A DNA stretch of 64,000 nucleotides. Source: Paracoccus aestuariivivens (lineage in GTDB: Bacteria > Pseudomonadota > Alphaproteobacteria > Rhodobacterales > Rhodobacteraceae). The notes below the pieces were generated by a model. The model saw only the letters and a program-made list of their open reading frames with translations. It made no database searches and had not been told where the DNA came from. The stretch spans positions 1-64,000 of the forward strand of contig NZ_WMIE01000002.1 of assembly GCF_009711225.1 (NCBI RefSeq), in the 5' to 3' direction. The position numbers and the translations under genes are program-made. Below, one piece after another: positions 26,606 through 35,901 of this stretch; the stretch's first letter is position 1, and every line of letters begins with the position of its first letter.

Positions 26606-28228
26606 ATGCAGCGTCTGGCCCATTTGCCGCTTCTGGTGATCCTGATGGGGATCGTGTCGCTGGCGATGCTGGTGCCGGGAGGCTATGCCCATGTGCTGGA
26701 CCAGCACCGGCTCGGCTCGGCCTTCATGAGCTGCGCTGCGGTTTTCCTGATCATTTCGGCGCTTCTGGGGATCGCGACGGCAAGCGATCCGCGCCGTGCG
26801 CGCCCGCGCAGCGTCCTGCTGACCATGTTGGGGGCGATGACGCTTCTGCCCGCGATGATGGCGGTCCCCTTTTTGCTTGGCCTGCCCGATACCGGCTTTT
26901 TCAACGCGTGGTGGGAGATGATTTCCTGCCTGACAACCACCGGAGCGACGCTTTATGCCGCCGATCTGCTGGTGGCGCCGCTGCATCTATGGCGCTCGAT
27001 GGTGGGCTGGATGGGGGGGCTGTTCATGCTGGTTGCGGCGGTCGCCTTGCTGGCGCCGCTGCGGGTCGGCGGGTTCGAGATCTTATCGTCGCCCTATGGC
27101 CGCAACGAGAACTTCGAACGCCTGCCCAAGTCTGCCCATCGGCCAAGAGTGGTGACGCATCTGTCCGCGCCCTCGTTCCGCTCGGGGCTCGGCGATCCGG
27201 CAAGCCGCTCGATCCGGGCGTTCTGGCAGGTTTTTCCGGTTTATGCCGGTCTGACCCTCGCGATGTGGGTCATTCTTCTGATGTTTGGCGAGTCGGGCTT
27301 TCTGGCCCTGACCCGTGCCATGGGCACACTTTCGACCAGCGGAATCAGTCCGGTAAATGGCCCAGCAGCGCAGCAAAGCGGTGTCTTCGGCGAGATGGTG
27401 ATCTTTTTGTTCCTGATCCCCGCCTTGTCGCGGCGGTTCTGGCCGGGCGGGGGTGAGTTGAAGACCTCGGACAAATTGCGGTCGGACCCCGAATTGCTGC
27501 TGGCCGCGGCAGTGGTTCTGATGGTCGCCTCGATGCTGTTCCTGCGTCACTTCATCGGTGCGATCGGCGTTTCGCCGGGCGGGGCAAGGGGCCTGATGGA
27601 CACGCTGGACAGTGCCGCCTCGGCGGCGTGGGGCGGGATTTTCAATGGCCTGAGCTATCTGACCACGACGGGCTGGAACTCGGTCGAGTGGCAGGGCGCG
27701 CGGAACTGGTCGGGCATCAGTTCGCCGGGATTGATGCTGGCGGGCCTTGCGATCATGGGCGGAGGCGTTGCCACAACCGCAGGTGGGGTCAAGCTGCTGC
27801 GGGTTTATGCTTTGGCCCGTCATAGCGAGCGCGAGCTGGAAAAGATCGTCCATCCGGCGTCGGTCGGCGGCGGTGGTCGCATGGCGCGGCGGTTGCGGCG
27901 CGAAGGTGCCTATCTGGCCTTCATCTTTTTCATGCTATTTGCCTGTTCGCTGGCGGTCATCCTGATCCTGATCTCGCTTCAGCAGATCGAGTTCGACAGC
28001 GCGACCATCCTTTCTGTTGCCGCATTGACAAATACCGGACCGCTGGCTGGCGTGATCCCGTTGACACCCACTTTTCAGGGCTCGGCGGGCATGGCCGGTG
28101 CCCCTTGGGAGGGTTGGGCAGGGCTTCCGGCGATGACCAAGGCGATCCTTGCCGGAGCGATGATCCTCGGGCGCATCGAAACGCTGGCATTACTTGCGTT
28201 GCTTTCGCCGGAATACTGGCGAAAATAA
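26606..28228 (+). CDS. trkH: Trk/Ktr-type potassium transporter membrane subunit TrkH
   Basis: Inner-membrane potassium channel-like transporter, 540 residues with about ten to twelve hydrophobic segments. Selectivity-loop sequences are recognisable: SCLTTTGATL, GTLSTSGISP, LSYLTTTGWNSVEW and ALTNTGPLAG, each with the conserved glycine of the four pore repeats. The Arg/Lys-rich loop after MGGGVATTAGGVKLLR is where TrkA usually docks. The start at 26606 is seven bases after trkA; the frame is open within trkA. Confidence 0.95.
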   Translation: MQRLAHLPLLVILMGIVSLAMLVPGGYAHVLDQHRLGSAFMSCAAVFLIISALLGIATASDPRRARPRSVLLTMLGAMTLLPAMMAVPFLLGLPDTGFFNAWWEMISCLTTTGATLYAADLLVAPLHLWRSMVGWMGGLFMLVAAVALLAPLRVGGFEILSSPYGRNENFERLPKSAHRPRVVTHLSAPSFRSGLGDPASRSIRAFWQVFPVYAGLTLAMWVILLMFGESGFLALTRAMGTLSTSGISPVNGPAAQQSGVFGEMVIFLFLIPALSRRFWPGGGELKTSDKLRSDPELLLAAAVVLMVASMLFLRHFIGAIGVSPGGARGLMDTLDSAASAAWGGIFNGLSYLTTTGWNSVEWQGARNWSGISSPGLMLAGLAIMGGGVATTAGGVKLLRVYALARHSERELEKIVHPASVGGGGRMARRLRREGAYLAFIFFMLFACSLAVILILISLQQIEFDSATILSVAALTNTGPLAGVIPLTPTFQGSAGMAGAPWEGWAGLPAMTKAILAGAMILGRIETLALLALLSPEYWRK

Positions 28229-28339
28229 GTTACATGGCGTTCATGCAACGCCGTCGGGGCCTTGTCAGAACCTGTGCTTGCAAGCCCCGTAAGCCTCGCC
28301 TAAGTCTTGAAAAACAGCGATAAGAACAAGGTGCATGGA

Positions 28340-28573
28340 ATGGCCGGCGACAAACAGAATCTCCAGGATGCGTTTCTGAACCACGTCCGAAAGGGCAAGG
28401 TTCCGGTTACGATTTTCCTGATCAACGGCGTAAAGCTGCAGGGTGTGATCACCTGGTTCGATAATTTTTGCGTGCTGCTGCGCCGTGATGGCCAGTCGCA
28501 GCTGGTCTACAAGCATGCCATTTCGACCATTATGCCGGGGCAGCCGATCAGCCTTTACGACGGCGAGGATTGA
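28340..28573 (+). CDS. hfq: RNA chaperone Hfq
   Basis: Sm-like RNA-binding hexamer that promotes small RNA-mRNA pairing. The 77-residue protein has the Sm1 ([20 protein letters not shown]) and Sm2 ([10 protein letters not shown]) motifs; it is short, with only the brief C-terminal tail typical of Alphaproteobacteria. The start at 28340 (MAGDKQNLQ) fits the family; the frame is open to 28307. hflX begins at the base after the hfq stop. The 110 bases upstream probably contain its promoter, but no clear boxes are visible. Confidence 0.97.
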   Translation: MAGDKQNLQDAFLNHVRKGKVPVTIFLINGVKLQGVITWFDNFCVLLRRDGQSQLVYKHAISTIMPGQPISLYDGED

Positions 28574-29887
28574 TTGGCTGAACTGACAGAGACCCGCGAA
28601 CGCCCCACACGCGCATATGTGATCCATCCGGATTTGGGGAATTCGCGGACGCGCCGCTCGCCCGAGCTGGCCTTGGAGGAAGCGGTGGCGCTGGCCCACG
28701 CGCTTTCGGCAATCGAAGTGGCGGGTGCCGAAGTTGTGAAGCTTCGCAAGCCCGAAGCCGGAATGCTGTTTTCCAAGGGAAAACGCGCCGAAATAGGAGA
28801 ACATCTCAAGGCCGCCGCCGAAGGCGAGGGGGCCGAGCTTGTGCTGGTCGATGGGCCGGTGACTCCGGTCCAGCAGCGCAACCTTGAAAAGGAATGGGGC
28901 GTCAAGATCCTTGACCGGACCGGCCTGATCCTCGAGATCTTCGCCGATCGGGCCAGCACGCGCGAAGGCGTGTTGCAGGTCGAACTGGCTGCGCTCGCCT
29001 ATCAGCGCACGCGACTGGTTCGGGCATGGACCCACCTTGAGCGTCAGCGCGGTGGCTTCGGTTTTGTCGGCGGTCCGGGGGAAACCCAGATCGAGGCCGA
29101 CCGTCGCGCCATTGACGACCAGATGATCCGCCTGCGTCGCCAGCTTGAGCGGGTGGTCAAGACCCGCGAATTGCACCGCAAGGCGCGGGCCAAGGTGCCT
29201 TATCCGATTGTCGCGCTGGTGGGCTATACCAACGCGGGAAAATCGACGCTCTTCAATCATCTGACCGGCGCTGATGTCATGGCCAAGGACCAGTTGTTCG
29301 CCACGCTCGATCCGACGATGCGGCAACTGACCCTGCCCAGCGGTCGGCGGGTGATCATGTCCGATACGGTGGGCTTCATCAGTGATCTGCCTCATGAACT
29401 GGTCGCTGCCTTCCGCGCGACCTTGGAGGAGGTTCTGGCTGCCGATCTGATCTTGCATGTGCGGGACATCTCGCATCCCGAGACGGAAGAGCAGGCAGGC
29501 GATGTCGTTGAAATCCTTGATGGTCTGGGTGTCGAGGATGACGTGTCGCTGGTCGAGGTCTGGAACAAGATCGATCTGCTATCCGACGATCAGCGCGACG
29601 CCTTGCAGCGCACCGATGCCCGTACCGAAGGTGTGCAGGCGATCAGCGCGCTGACCGGCGCGGGTCTGGACGATCTGCTGGCCTTGGTCGAGGAACGTCT
29701 GGCCGAGACGCTGGACGAGCCGCGCGAGGTTGCCGAACTACATCTTGGACATGAGGATGGCCGCCGCCGTGCCTGGCTTCACGGTCAGGGCATCGTCACA
29801 TCCGAAACCATCGAGGAGACCGGCGTGCGATTGGTCGTGCGCTGGACCGAGCGGCAGAAGGCGCAATTCGCTTCTTTGCGAGCCTAG
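28574..29887 (+). CDS. hflX: Ribosome-associated GTPase HflX
   Basis: GTPase that splits stalled ribosomes under stress. The 437 residues have the HflX N-terminal domain with GPGETQIEADRR and a G domain with G1 GYTNAGKST, G3 DTVGF and G4 NKID. The most likely start is TTG at 28574, immediately after the hfq TGA, with no ATG nearby in frame. This arrangement couples its translation to hfq. A terminator lies 43 bases after the stop. Confidence 0.95.
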   Translation: MAELTETRERPTRAYVIHPDLGNSRTRRSPELALEEAVALAHALSAIEVAGAEVVKLRKPEAGMLFSKGKRAEIGEHLKAAAEGEGAELVLVDGPVTPVQQRNLEKEWGVKILDRTGLILEIFADRASTREGVLQVELAALAYQRTRLVRAWTHLERQRGGFGFVGGPGETQIEADRRAIDDQMIRLRRQLERVVKTRELHRKARAKVPYPIVALVGYTNAGKSTLFNHLTGADVMAKDQLFATLDPTMRQLTLPSGRRVIMSDTVGFISDLPHELVAAFRATLEEVLAADLILHVRDISHPETEEQAGDVVEILDGLGVEDDVSLVEVWNKIDLLSDDQRDALQRTDARTEGVQAISALTGAGLDDLLALVEERLAETLDEPREVAELHLGHEDGRRRAWLHGQGIVTSETIEETGVRLVVRWTERQKAQFASLRA

Positions 29888-29930
29888 CGAAAACCGGCCG
29901 CCTGCTGCTCGTCATTCGTAATCAACAGTA

Positions 29931-29961
29931 TCAGGGCCGCGCATTTTGGGCGCGGCCCTGA
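29931..29961. terminator. Bidirectional hairpin between hflX and the PfkB kinase gene
   Basis: A 12-bp perfect stem TCAGGGCCGCGC / GCGCGGCCCTGA with an ATTTTGG loop between two convergent genes. The T-run after it is short. Confidence 0.75.
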
Positions 29962-29966
29962 GCATT

Positions 29967-30887
29967 TCAAGCGGGCAGGGCCGCTAGTTCATGCGCCCAA
30001 GGCGGATTCGCACCGGGGCGCGAGACGGTGATCGCCGCCGCCCGCGTGCCAAGGGTCAGCGCGCGCAGCAGGGATTCAGGGGAAAGATTGGCGATGCCGT
30101 CGCGGGTTAGCGCGCCGTCGGCTGCCAGCGAGGCCAAGACGCCTGCATTGAACGTGTCGCCTGCGCCAATGGTGTCGGCGACCTCGACGCGGGTGGCGGG
30201 GGCCGAGATCGGCTCGCCCTGCCAATGGGCGCGGGCACCGGCAGCGCCTCCGGTTTGTAGCAGCACTTTGACGCCGCGCTTCAGAAGATCGGCCGCAACC
30301 TCGTCGAAGCTTCTGTTCGGGGCAAGCCATTCGAGGTCGTCCGAGGAAAGCTTCACGATATCGGCCATGCCGATCAACCGGTTAAGGCGGGCGCGATAGG
30401 CTTCGGCATCGGCGATGAAGAACGGGCGGATGTTGGGATCAAGGATGACAGGCACGCGGGTCTTCAGGCGGGCGGCCAGTTCCTCGATCGCAGCGCCGCA
30501 GGGATCGGGAACAAGGCTGATCCCGCCGATGAACAGCGCCGAGACGGTATCGGGGATCGCGGGCAGGTCTGCGGGGGCAAGCATCCGGCCCGCCGAACCT
30601 TCGTCATAGAAGGAATAGCGCGCCTCGCCATTCGTCAGGGTGACGAAGGCCAGCGTCGTCAGCCGGTCCGAGCGGGGGCAAATCGAGATATCGACATTGG
30701 CATCGGCCAAGGGACGCAGCAGGATCTCTCCGAACGGGTCGCGCGAGATCGGCCAAAGATAGGCGGTTTCAGCACCGATCCGGCCCAGAGCGATGGCGGT
30801 GTTATAAACCGCGCCTCCGGCAAGGGGTCGGAACGCGCCCGCCTCGGGCACCATGTCGATCAGCGATTCGCCAGCACACAGGATCAT
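29967..30887 (-). CDS. PfkB-family sugar kinase, probable fructokinase
   Basis: Cytoplasmic carbohydrate kinase of the ribokinase family, 306 residues. The N-terminal CAGESLIDMVP and PLAGGAVYNTAIALGRIG (substrate side) and the C-terminal DTIGAGDTFNAG (anion hole and catalytic Asp) are intact. The overall pattern is closest to bacterial fructokinases, but substrate choice in this family cannot be read reliably from sequence. ATG at 30887 has GGAGGA upstream. It follows the zinc-ribbon gene on the same strand by 21 bases, so it may be the last gene of that transcript. Confidence 0.85.
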   Translation of the reverse strand: MILCAGESLIDMVPEAGAFRPLAGGAVYNTAIALGRIGAETAYLWPISRDPFGEILLRPLADANVDISICPRSDRLTTLAFVTLTNGEARYSFYDEGSAGRMLAPADLPAIPDTVSALFIGGISLVPDPCGAAIEELAARLKTRVPVILDPNIRPFFIADAEAYRARLNRLIGMADIVKLSSDDLEWLAPNRSFDEVAADLLKRGVKVLLQTGGAAGARAHWQGEPISAPATRVEVADTIGAGDTFNAGVLASLAADGALTRDGIANLSPESLLRALTLGTRAAAITVSRPGANPPWAHELAALPA

Positions 30888-30908
30888 GCCTGTCCTCCAT
30901 TCATGCAG

Positions 30909-32186
30909 TCATGGAGGGTGATAGCGGTAACTGCCGCCGCTGTTAAGATCGACCGAATAGCCGCCGGTGTTGATTTGCACATATCCGCCCCGTTCGTTCA
31001 GCCAGAGCAGACCCATGATGACGAGCAGTGCGAAAAGGATGGCGAAGGCGATTTTCCAGATCGAATAGGGGCGCTCACCCTGAACGCGTCCCGACTGGCC
31101 ATTGACGACGAACCGGTAGCTTTTGCCGTTATAGCGATAGGCGGCGGTCCAGATTGGCAGCAGGATATGCTTGAAGGTCTCGGCCTCATGGGCGGTGCGG
31201 ATCTGGGCGATCTGCTGTTCATTGCCGCCAATATCGCGGCGCACATCCATGGCGATGACGCCCGCCATTTCCTGCCGCGCGATATCATGGCCCGAGGCGA
31301 GGGGGATGGTGTAGCCCTCGGCGGTGAATCCGGCCAGATATTCGGGCTGGTAGGTCGTCAGATGCGACAGGTCCCAAGGTGTCAGCGCGTCCGTAATACG
31401 GCGCGGCAGGGAACTCGCGGCCAAAACCAGCACATCGTTGAAATGCCGCGCGACCTGACCCGAGACGGGCGTCCAGCGGGTGCGGCGGACTTGACGGGCG
31501 ACGCGGCGCAATTCGCCATTGACCTCTTCGGTGACCCAGACTGTTTCGTAATACCAATCGCCTCGCGCGCCCGAATAGGCCGAGCGGGTCGCGGCGTCGA
31601 AGGTCCAGAAGGGGGAATAGACTCCGGTCATTTTGCGTCCACGCCGCGAATAGGCCATCAGCCCCGAGGGGGCGAACCACAGGCCCTTCATCCAGCTGTC
31701 CAATGCGGCCTTGGCCTCGCTCTCGCCGATGACAAAGGGCAGCACGCCCTGCGGCTTGATCAGGCGGGTCGTGCCGGTATCGGTCACGACCGCTGTGGCG
31801 CAGAAGGGGCAGGTCGAGGCGTGGCTGTCGGTTGTGGCCTCGATCTTGGCCCCGCAATTCGGGCAGGAGAGCGTGCGGACGGTTTCGGTCAGATCGCTGT
31901 CGCGGTCGATGCGCAGGCCCTGTTCCAGCGGCAGTTCCACCAGTTCGGGGGCCTTGTGGCTGGCATCCCATTGCAGCGCACGGCCCGTCGCTGGGTCGCG
32001 CAGGATGATCTGATCGCCCCAAGGGCCTTCCTTGGCTTGGCGGCTGGGGGCGCGGGTCGCGCCGGGGCTGATATCCTGCTCATGCCCGCAATAGGGGCAG
32101 ACCAGTCGTCGCTGGCCGGGCGAGAATTCGAGGCTCGCCCCGCAATTCTCGCATGGGTAACGGAACTCTGACGGAGGGGTAGGCAT
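30909..32186 (-). CDS. Zinc-ribbon membrane protein (YdjG-like, TFIIB-type ribbons)
   Basis: A 425-residue protein with two N-terminal zinc ribbons (YPCENCGASL...LVCPYCGH near 11-36 and LSCPNCGAKI...CPFCATAV near 107-137), a large soluble middle (YSPFWTFDAATRSAYSGARGDWYYE) and a single transmembrane segment near the C terminus (KIAFAILFALLVIMGLLWL), followed by a short Gly/Tyr-rich tail. Such proteins are often misnamed PriA-like because of the ribbons. It lies 11 bases after an SPFH gene, as zinc-ribbon YdjG accompanies SPFH YdjI in the Bacillus pspA-ydjGHI operon. A role in membrane-stress response is therefore inferred. Confidence 0.75.
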   Translation of the reverse strand: MPTPPSEFRYPCENCGASLEFSPGQRRLVCPYCGHEQDISPGATRAPSRQAKEGPWGDQIILRDPATGRALQWDASHKAPELVELPLEQGLRIDRDSDLTETVRTLSCPNCGAKIEATTDSHASTCPFCATAVVTDTGTTRLIKPQGVLPFVIGESEAKAALDSWMKGLWFAPSGLMAYSRRGRKMTGVYSPFWTFDAATRSAYSGARGDWYYETVWVTEEVNGELRRVARQVRRTRWTPVSGQVARHFNDVLVLAASSLPRRITDALTPWDLSHLTTYQPEYLAGFTAEGYTIPLASGHDIARQEMAGVIAMDVRRDIGGNEQQIAQIRTAHEAETFKHILLPIWTAAYRYNGKSYRFVVNGQSGRVQGERPYSIWKIAFAILFALLVIMGLLWLNERGGYVQINTGGYSVDLNSGGSYRYHPP

Positions 32187-32197
32187 TCAGAACCCGC

Positions 32198-33328
32198 TCA
32201 GCCGTCCTGCTTGGGCAACGGCGGCGGGGGTGGAGGCGGCGCGATGGTGAAAAGCTGCGCCAGTTCGGCCACATCGTCGGCGGTTTTCCAGCCGTCCTGC
32301 CCGGGGGTCCAGACCAGCGTGTCGCGGGTGAATTTCCCCTCGCGCACAAGCCGGCCCAGATGGGCGCGCCCGTAGGGGCCGTCGGCTTGGCCGTCGATCG
32401 CGATGTGCCAGACAGTTTCGGGATGCAGCGGCGGAGGGGTTTGCGGAGCAGCTTGTTGCGGGGCGGTCCCCCAAGGCCCACGCTGGCCCCCCATCGCCAT
32501 TCCCATTCCTGCGCCCATCGCAGCGCCAAGCCCCGCGCCCATTCCGCCGCCGGGCTGGTTCGAAGCGTTTAGCATGGCCTCGGACGCCGCATATTGGCCG
32601 AAGCGGTTCAGGTCGCCGACGATCCCGATGGAAGTCCGCTTATCGAGCATCTTTTCTACCTCATCGGGCAGTGAAATGTTCTCGATGTAGAATTCGGGGA
32701 TGGTCAGGCCGTATTCAGCGACAGTGGGGCTAATCGCCTTGGCGACGAGCTTGCCGAATTGATCGGTATTCGCAGCCATATCAAGGACCGGAATCCCCGA
32801 AGACGCGATCATGCGGGAAAATTCCTGCACGATGATATTGCGCAGTTGGAAGGTGATCTCGTCCTTGGTGAATTCGCCGTCCGTGCCGACGATCTCGAGC
32901 ATGAACTTGCCGGGATCGGTTACGCGCATAGAGTAGGTGCCGAAGGCGCGCAGGCGGACGGGGCCGAATTCGGGATCGCGCGCGATGACCGGATTCTTGG
33001 TTCCCCATTTCAGGTCGTTGAAACGGGTGGTGTTGACGAAATAGATCTCGGATTTGAAGGGGCTACGGAAGCCGTGATCCCAGTGCTGTACCCGTGTCAG
33101 GATCGGCAGGTTGTTGGTTTCCAGCATGTAAAGGCCGGGGCCGAAGACATCGGCCAGTTGCCCTTCATGGATGAAAACGGCGGATTGACCTTCGCGCACG
33201 GTCAGTTTAGCGCCGTATTTGATCGCTTTTCCGACGGTGGGGAAGCGATAAACCATCGTATCGCGCGTGTCGTCGGTCCATTCGATGATGTCGATGAACT
33301 CGCCGCCGAAAATGTCGAGGATACTCAT
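32198..33328 (-). CDS. SPFH-domain protein with C-terminal GYF_2 domain (YdjI-like)
   Basis: A 376-residue protein of the SPFH (flotillin/virion-core-like) family: the N-terminal 300 residues (GAKLTVREGQSAVFIHEGQL, GLYMLETNNLPILTRVQ, YGLTIPEFYIENISLPDEVEKML) form the SPFH region, then a Gly/Met-rich linker and a GYF_2-type domain (VWHIAIDGQADGPYGRAHL...DTLVWTPGQDGWKTA). It ends in a run of nine prolines before LPKQDG. There is no N-terminal transmembrane helix, as in YdjI. The start at 33328 is preferred over 33334 because of its spacing from AAAGG. The partner zinc-ribbon gene follows. Confidence 0.82.
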   Translation of the reverse strand: MSILDIFGGEFIDIIEWTDDTRDTMVYRFPTVGKAIKYGAKLTVREGQSAVFIHEGQLADVFGPGLYMLETNNLPILTRVQHWDHGFRSPFKSEIYFVNTTRFNDLKWGTKNPVIARDPEFGPVRLRAFGTYSMRVTDPGKFMLEIVGTDGEFTKDEITFQLRNIIVQEFSRMIASSGIPVLDMAANTDQFGKLVAKAISPTVAEYGLTIPEFYIENISLPDEVEKMLDKRTSIGIVGDLNRFGQYAASEAMLNASNQPGGGMGAGLGAAMGAGMGMAMGGQRGPWGTAPQQAAPQTPPPLHPETVWHIAIDGQADGPYGRAHLGRLVREGKFTRDTLVWTPGQDGWKTADDVAELAQLFTIAPPPPPPPLPKQDG

Positions 33329-33432
33329 GACCATGCCTTTCGCGGTGCCGTTTTGAACCGGAGGTTTGCCGTGTCCGATAGTGCCAAGACGATGACCTGC
33401 GTCAAGTCTTGTGCGGTTTTCGCCGAATTGCC

Positions 33433-34485
33433 TCAGGTTTGAGTGGCCAGTAGCTCGCGCGCGATCTGCAGGATAATCGGGCGGGCCTCGGCCTCGTTCA
33501 TGCCGGGGCGCAGACGGGGATCATACAGGATCTTCAGCAGCAATTCGTCATGCGGAGTGAGATAGGCGAACTCCTCGTCGTCGTTGAAGATCGAGGGTCG
33601 CACCATGCGACTGTCATTGGCCAGACCCAAGCCCTGCGCGATCTCCTCATGGATGCATGACCGTCGCAGACGGGGCGGGGTTTCCGAGCGGATCAGCACT
33701 ACCGCCTGATCGTAGCTCACTGCATTGCCGCGCGAATAGGCGAAGACCGTGCAATAGTTCTGCGGTGCAAGGTCCGTCAAAGCCCGCACGTCGCTATCGG
33801 GAATGCCGGGAACCATTGCGCTGAGGCGCGGGCCGATCTTGCGGCGCTCGTCCTCGCTGAGAATCAGGATGGTCAGGTTGCCTTCGTCTTCCCCAAGGGA
33901 GATCGGCAGCCCCGAGGCGCTTTGCAGACGCGCGCCATAGGCCGCGATGTCAGAACGGTCCCGCGCGCGCTGGGCGGGCGAGACCGAGTCGCCGAATTCG
34001 ATCCGCATCTGCACCGGTCGCGACCACCGGCGCAGCGGTGCGGGCGTGCTGCGCGAGATCAGCTTTTCGCCGTCACGCACATATTCGTCATGCAGCGCGA
34101 TCTGGACGAAATCGTCGGTCAGCCGCTCGGGCGTAAGCTGGATCTCGGTGCCGCCATCGGTCCGCAACAGGCCGCGACCGATCAGGGCTTCCTCGACGCC
34201 CTTGAGATAGCTGCTCATGTTGCGGCTGGCCGGCGTATCGGCGGCGGCGCTGGCGATTTTTCCGGCATCGCGGGCTTTTTCGGCGCGCGCCTGCCGCAAG
34301 GACGCCTGCGTCACCTCGGGCCGCTCGGGGCGGGGGACGGGGGCGGTCGCATCTATCGCCGGGGGGGGCGTCAGGTCGATCGTCTGCTCGGAACAGGCGG
34401 TGAGCAGGGCGAAGGCGACGCAGGCCAGACCCGGAGAGGATGGAAAACCGCCATAGCCGGTGTTGAGGGCAAGCTGTCTTGTCAC
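33433..34485 (-). CDS. DUF2927 lipoprotein
   Basis: A 350-residue predicted lipoprotein (lipobox FALLTAC, Cys31) with the DUF2927 domain. The segment CIHEEIAQGLGLANDS (His-Glu-Glu) followed by IFNDDEEFAYLTPHDELLLKILYD resembles a metallopeptidase-like zinc site (HExxQ), but catalysis is unproven. It starts with GTG and overlaps the telA stop by four bases, so the two are translationally coupled. Function unknown; the neighbours suggest the cell envelope. Confidence 0.8.
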   Translation of the reverse strand: MTRQLALNTGYGGFPSSPGLACVAFALLTACSEQTIDLTPPPAIDATAPVPRPERPEVTQASLRQARAEKARDAGKIASAAADTPASRNMSSYLKGVEEALIGRGLLRTDGGTEIQLTPERLTDDFVQIALHDEYVRDGEKLISRSTPAPLRRWSRPVQMRIEFGDSVSPAQRARDRSDIAAYGARLQSASGLPISLGEDEGNLTILILSEDERRKIGPRLSAMVPGIPDSDVRALTDLAPQNYCTVFAYSRGNAVSYDQAVVLIRSETPPRLRRSCIHEEIAQGLGLANDSRMVRPSIFNDDEEFAYLTPHDELLLKILYDPRLRPGMNEAEARPIILQIARELLATQT

Positions 34486-35675
34486 GATTTTCCCGAAGCA
34501 GCGGAGGATTGAGGCTGGATCTGGCGCTGCGGTGCACTGGCGGCGGCCAGAGAATTGCGCAATTCGCTTTCCATATGGGTCAGTTCTTCCTCGGCCGCGG
34601 CACGGCGGGCCTTGCCTTCGTCGGCGATGCGCAAGCTGTCCTCGATTGTGGCAATCAGTTCGGCATTGGCGCTACGCACGGATTCGATGTCGAAAACGCC
34701 GCGCTCGGTCTGGGTGCGGATCTGCTGGTTCGCCTGCCGCAGGTTTTCGGCGTTGCGCGTCAGCAGGTCGTTGGTCAGGTCGTTCGCCTCTTTGACGGCA
34801 CGGGCGGCCTGTGCGCTGCGCTGGATGGTGACAGCCTGCGCAAGCTGGGTTTCCCAAAGCGGAACGGTGTTCACCAGCGTGGAATTGATCTTGGTGATCA
34901 GTGACTTGTCATTCTCCTGCACCAGCCGGATCGAGGGCAGGGATTGCATCGTCACCTGACGTGTCAGCTTCAGGTCATGCACGCGGCGCTCCAGATCGTC
35001 GCGCGATGAGCGCAGGTCGCGAAGCTCCTGCGCGGCCATGACTTTCTGTTCTTCGGGCAGGGTTTCGATGACCGCTTCCTTGGCGGGAATATCGGTCGCG
35101 TCGATTTCCTTGAGCTTTTCCTCTCCGGCGGCGATGTACAGCGCCAGTTCGTCGTAGAAGTTCAGCGTGCGGTCATAAAGCAGGTCGAGCGAACGGATGT
35201 CCTTGAGCAAGGTGTGCTGGTGCTGGTCCAGATCGAAGGTGATCTTGTCGATCTGGCCCTGCACTTCCTCGTAATTGGCGACAAACTTCGCGAAGGGAGC
35301 AGCGCGACCGGTCAGGCGTTCCCACCAGCTACGCTCGCGGCGGACGTCCAGTTCGCTGACCGAAAAGCCACGGATGGTGGTCACGATGTCGCGCAGGGAT
35401 TCGCCCGCCGGACCGACATCCTTGTTTTTCACATCGGCCAGCATCGCCTGACTGATCTCTTGCAACTCGTTCTGGGCGCGTGCGCCGAAATGGACGATCG
35501 AGCCGGTATCTTTCAGGTCGATCTCGGCCATGCGGCGGCGGATTTCATCGGCGGCGTCGCCTTGGACGTTGGCAAGCGGCGGAAGTTCGGGAACGGGGTC
35601 GGGCAGGACCACCGAGGTCACGGTCCTGATTTCGTCCAATGCTGCTTCTGCGCTGGCCTTGGTCTGGGTGGTCAT
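34482..35675 (-). CDS. telA: TelA/KlaA-family toxic anion resistance protein
   Basis: A 397-residue, mostly helical, coiled-coil-rich cytoplasmic protein of the TelA family. Family marks include RERSWWERLTGRAAPFAKFVANYEEVQGQIDKI, LLYDRTLNFYDELALYIAAGEEKL and TLVNTVPLWETQLAQAVTIQR. The family was named for tellurite resistance, but most members act in envelope stress with unknown chemistry. It is the first gene of a minus-strand set (telA, DUF2927, SPFH, zinc ribbon) and is divergent from fabF. Confidence 0.88.
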   Translation of the reverse strand: MTTQTKASAEAALDEIRTVTSVVLPDPVPELPPLANVQGDAADEIRRRMAEIDLKDTGSIVHFGARAQNELQEISQAMLADVKNKDVGPAGESLRDIVTTIRGFSVSELDVRRERSWWERLTGRAAPFAKFVANYEEVQGQIDKITFDLDQHQHTLLKDIRSLDLLYDRTLNFYDELALYIAAGEEKLKEIDATDIPAKEAVIETLPEEQKVMAAQELRDLRSSRDDLERRVHDLKLTRQVTMQSLPSIRLVQENDKSLITKINSTLVNTVPLWETQLAQAVTIQRSAQAARAVKEANDLTNDLLTRNAENLRQANQQIRTQTERGVFDIESVRSANAELIATIEDSLRIADEGKARRAAAEEELTHMESELRNSLAAASAPQRQIQPQSSAASGKS

Positions 35676-35901
35676 CCGTCGTCCTTTCGGTTTTTCATTC
35701 AGGACCTTTCGAAAATGATATGCCCTTTTCGGGGTTGTTCAATGCCGTCGAAGACGCCGCACCCAGAAATGAAGAATGCGGTTTCCCGCCCGAGGTCCGC
35801 CATCCAACGCGCCCGAACGGGTCATGGTTGCCATGACGTTGCGCCAAAGTCCGGCGACGTGTAGAACCTGACCGAATTAAAAGAAGGTTAAGGAGCCGTC
35901 T

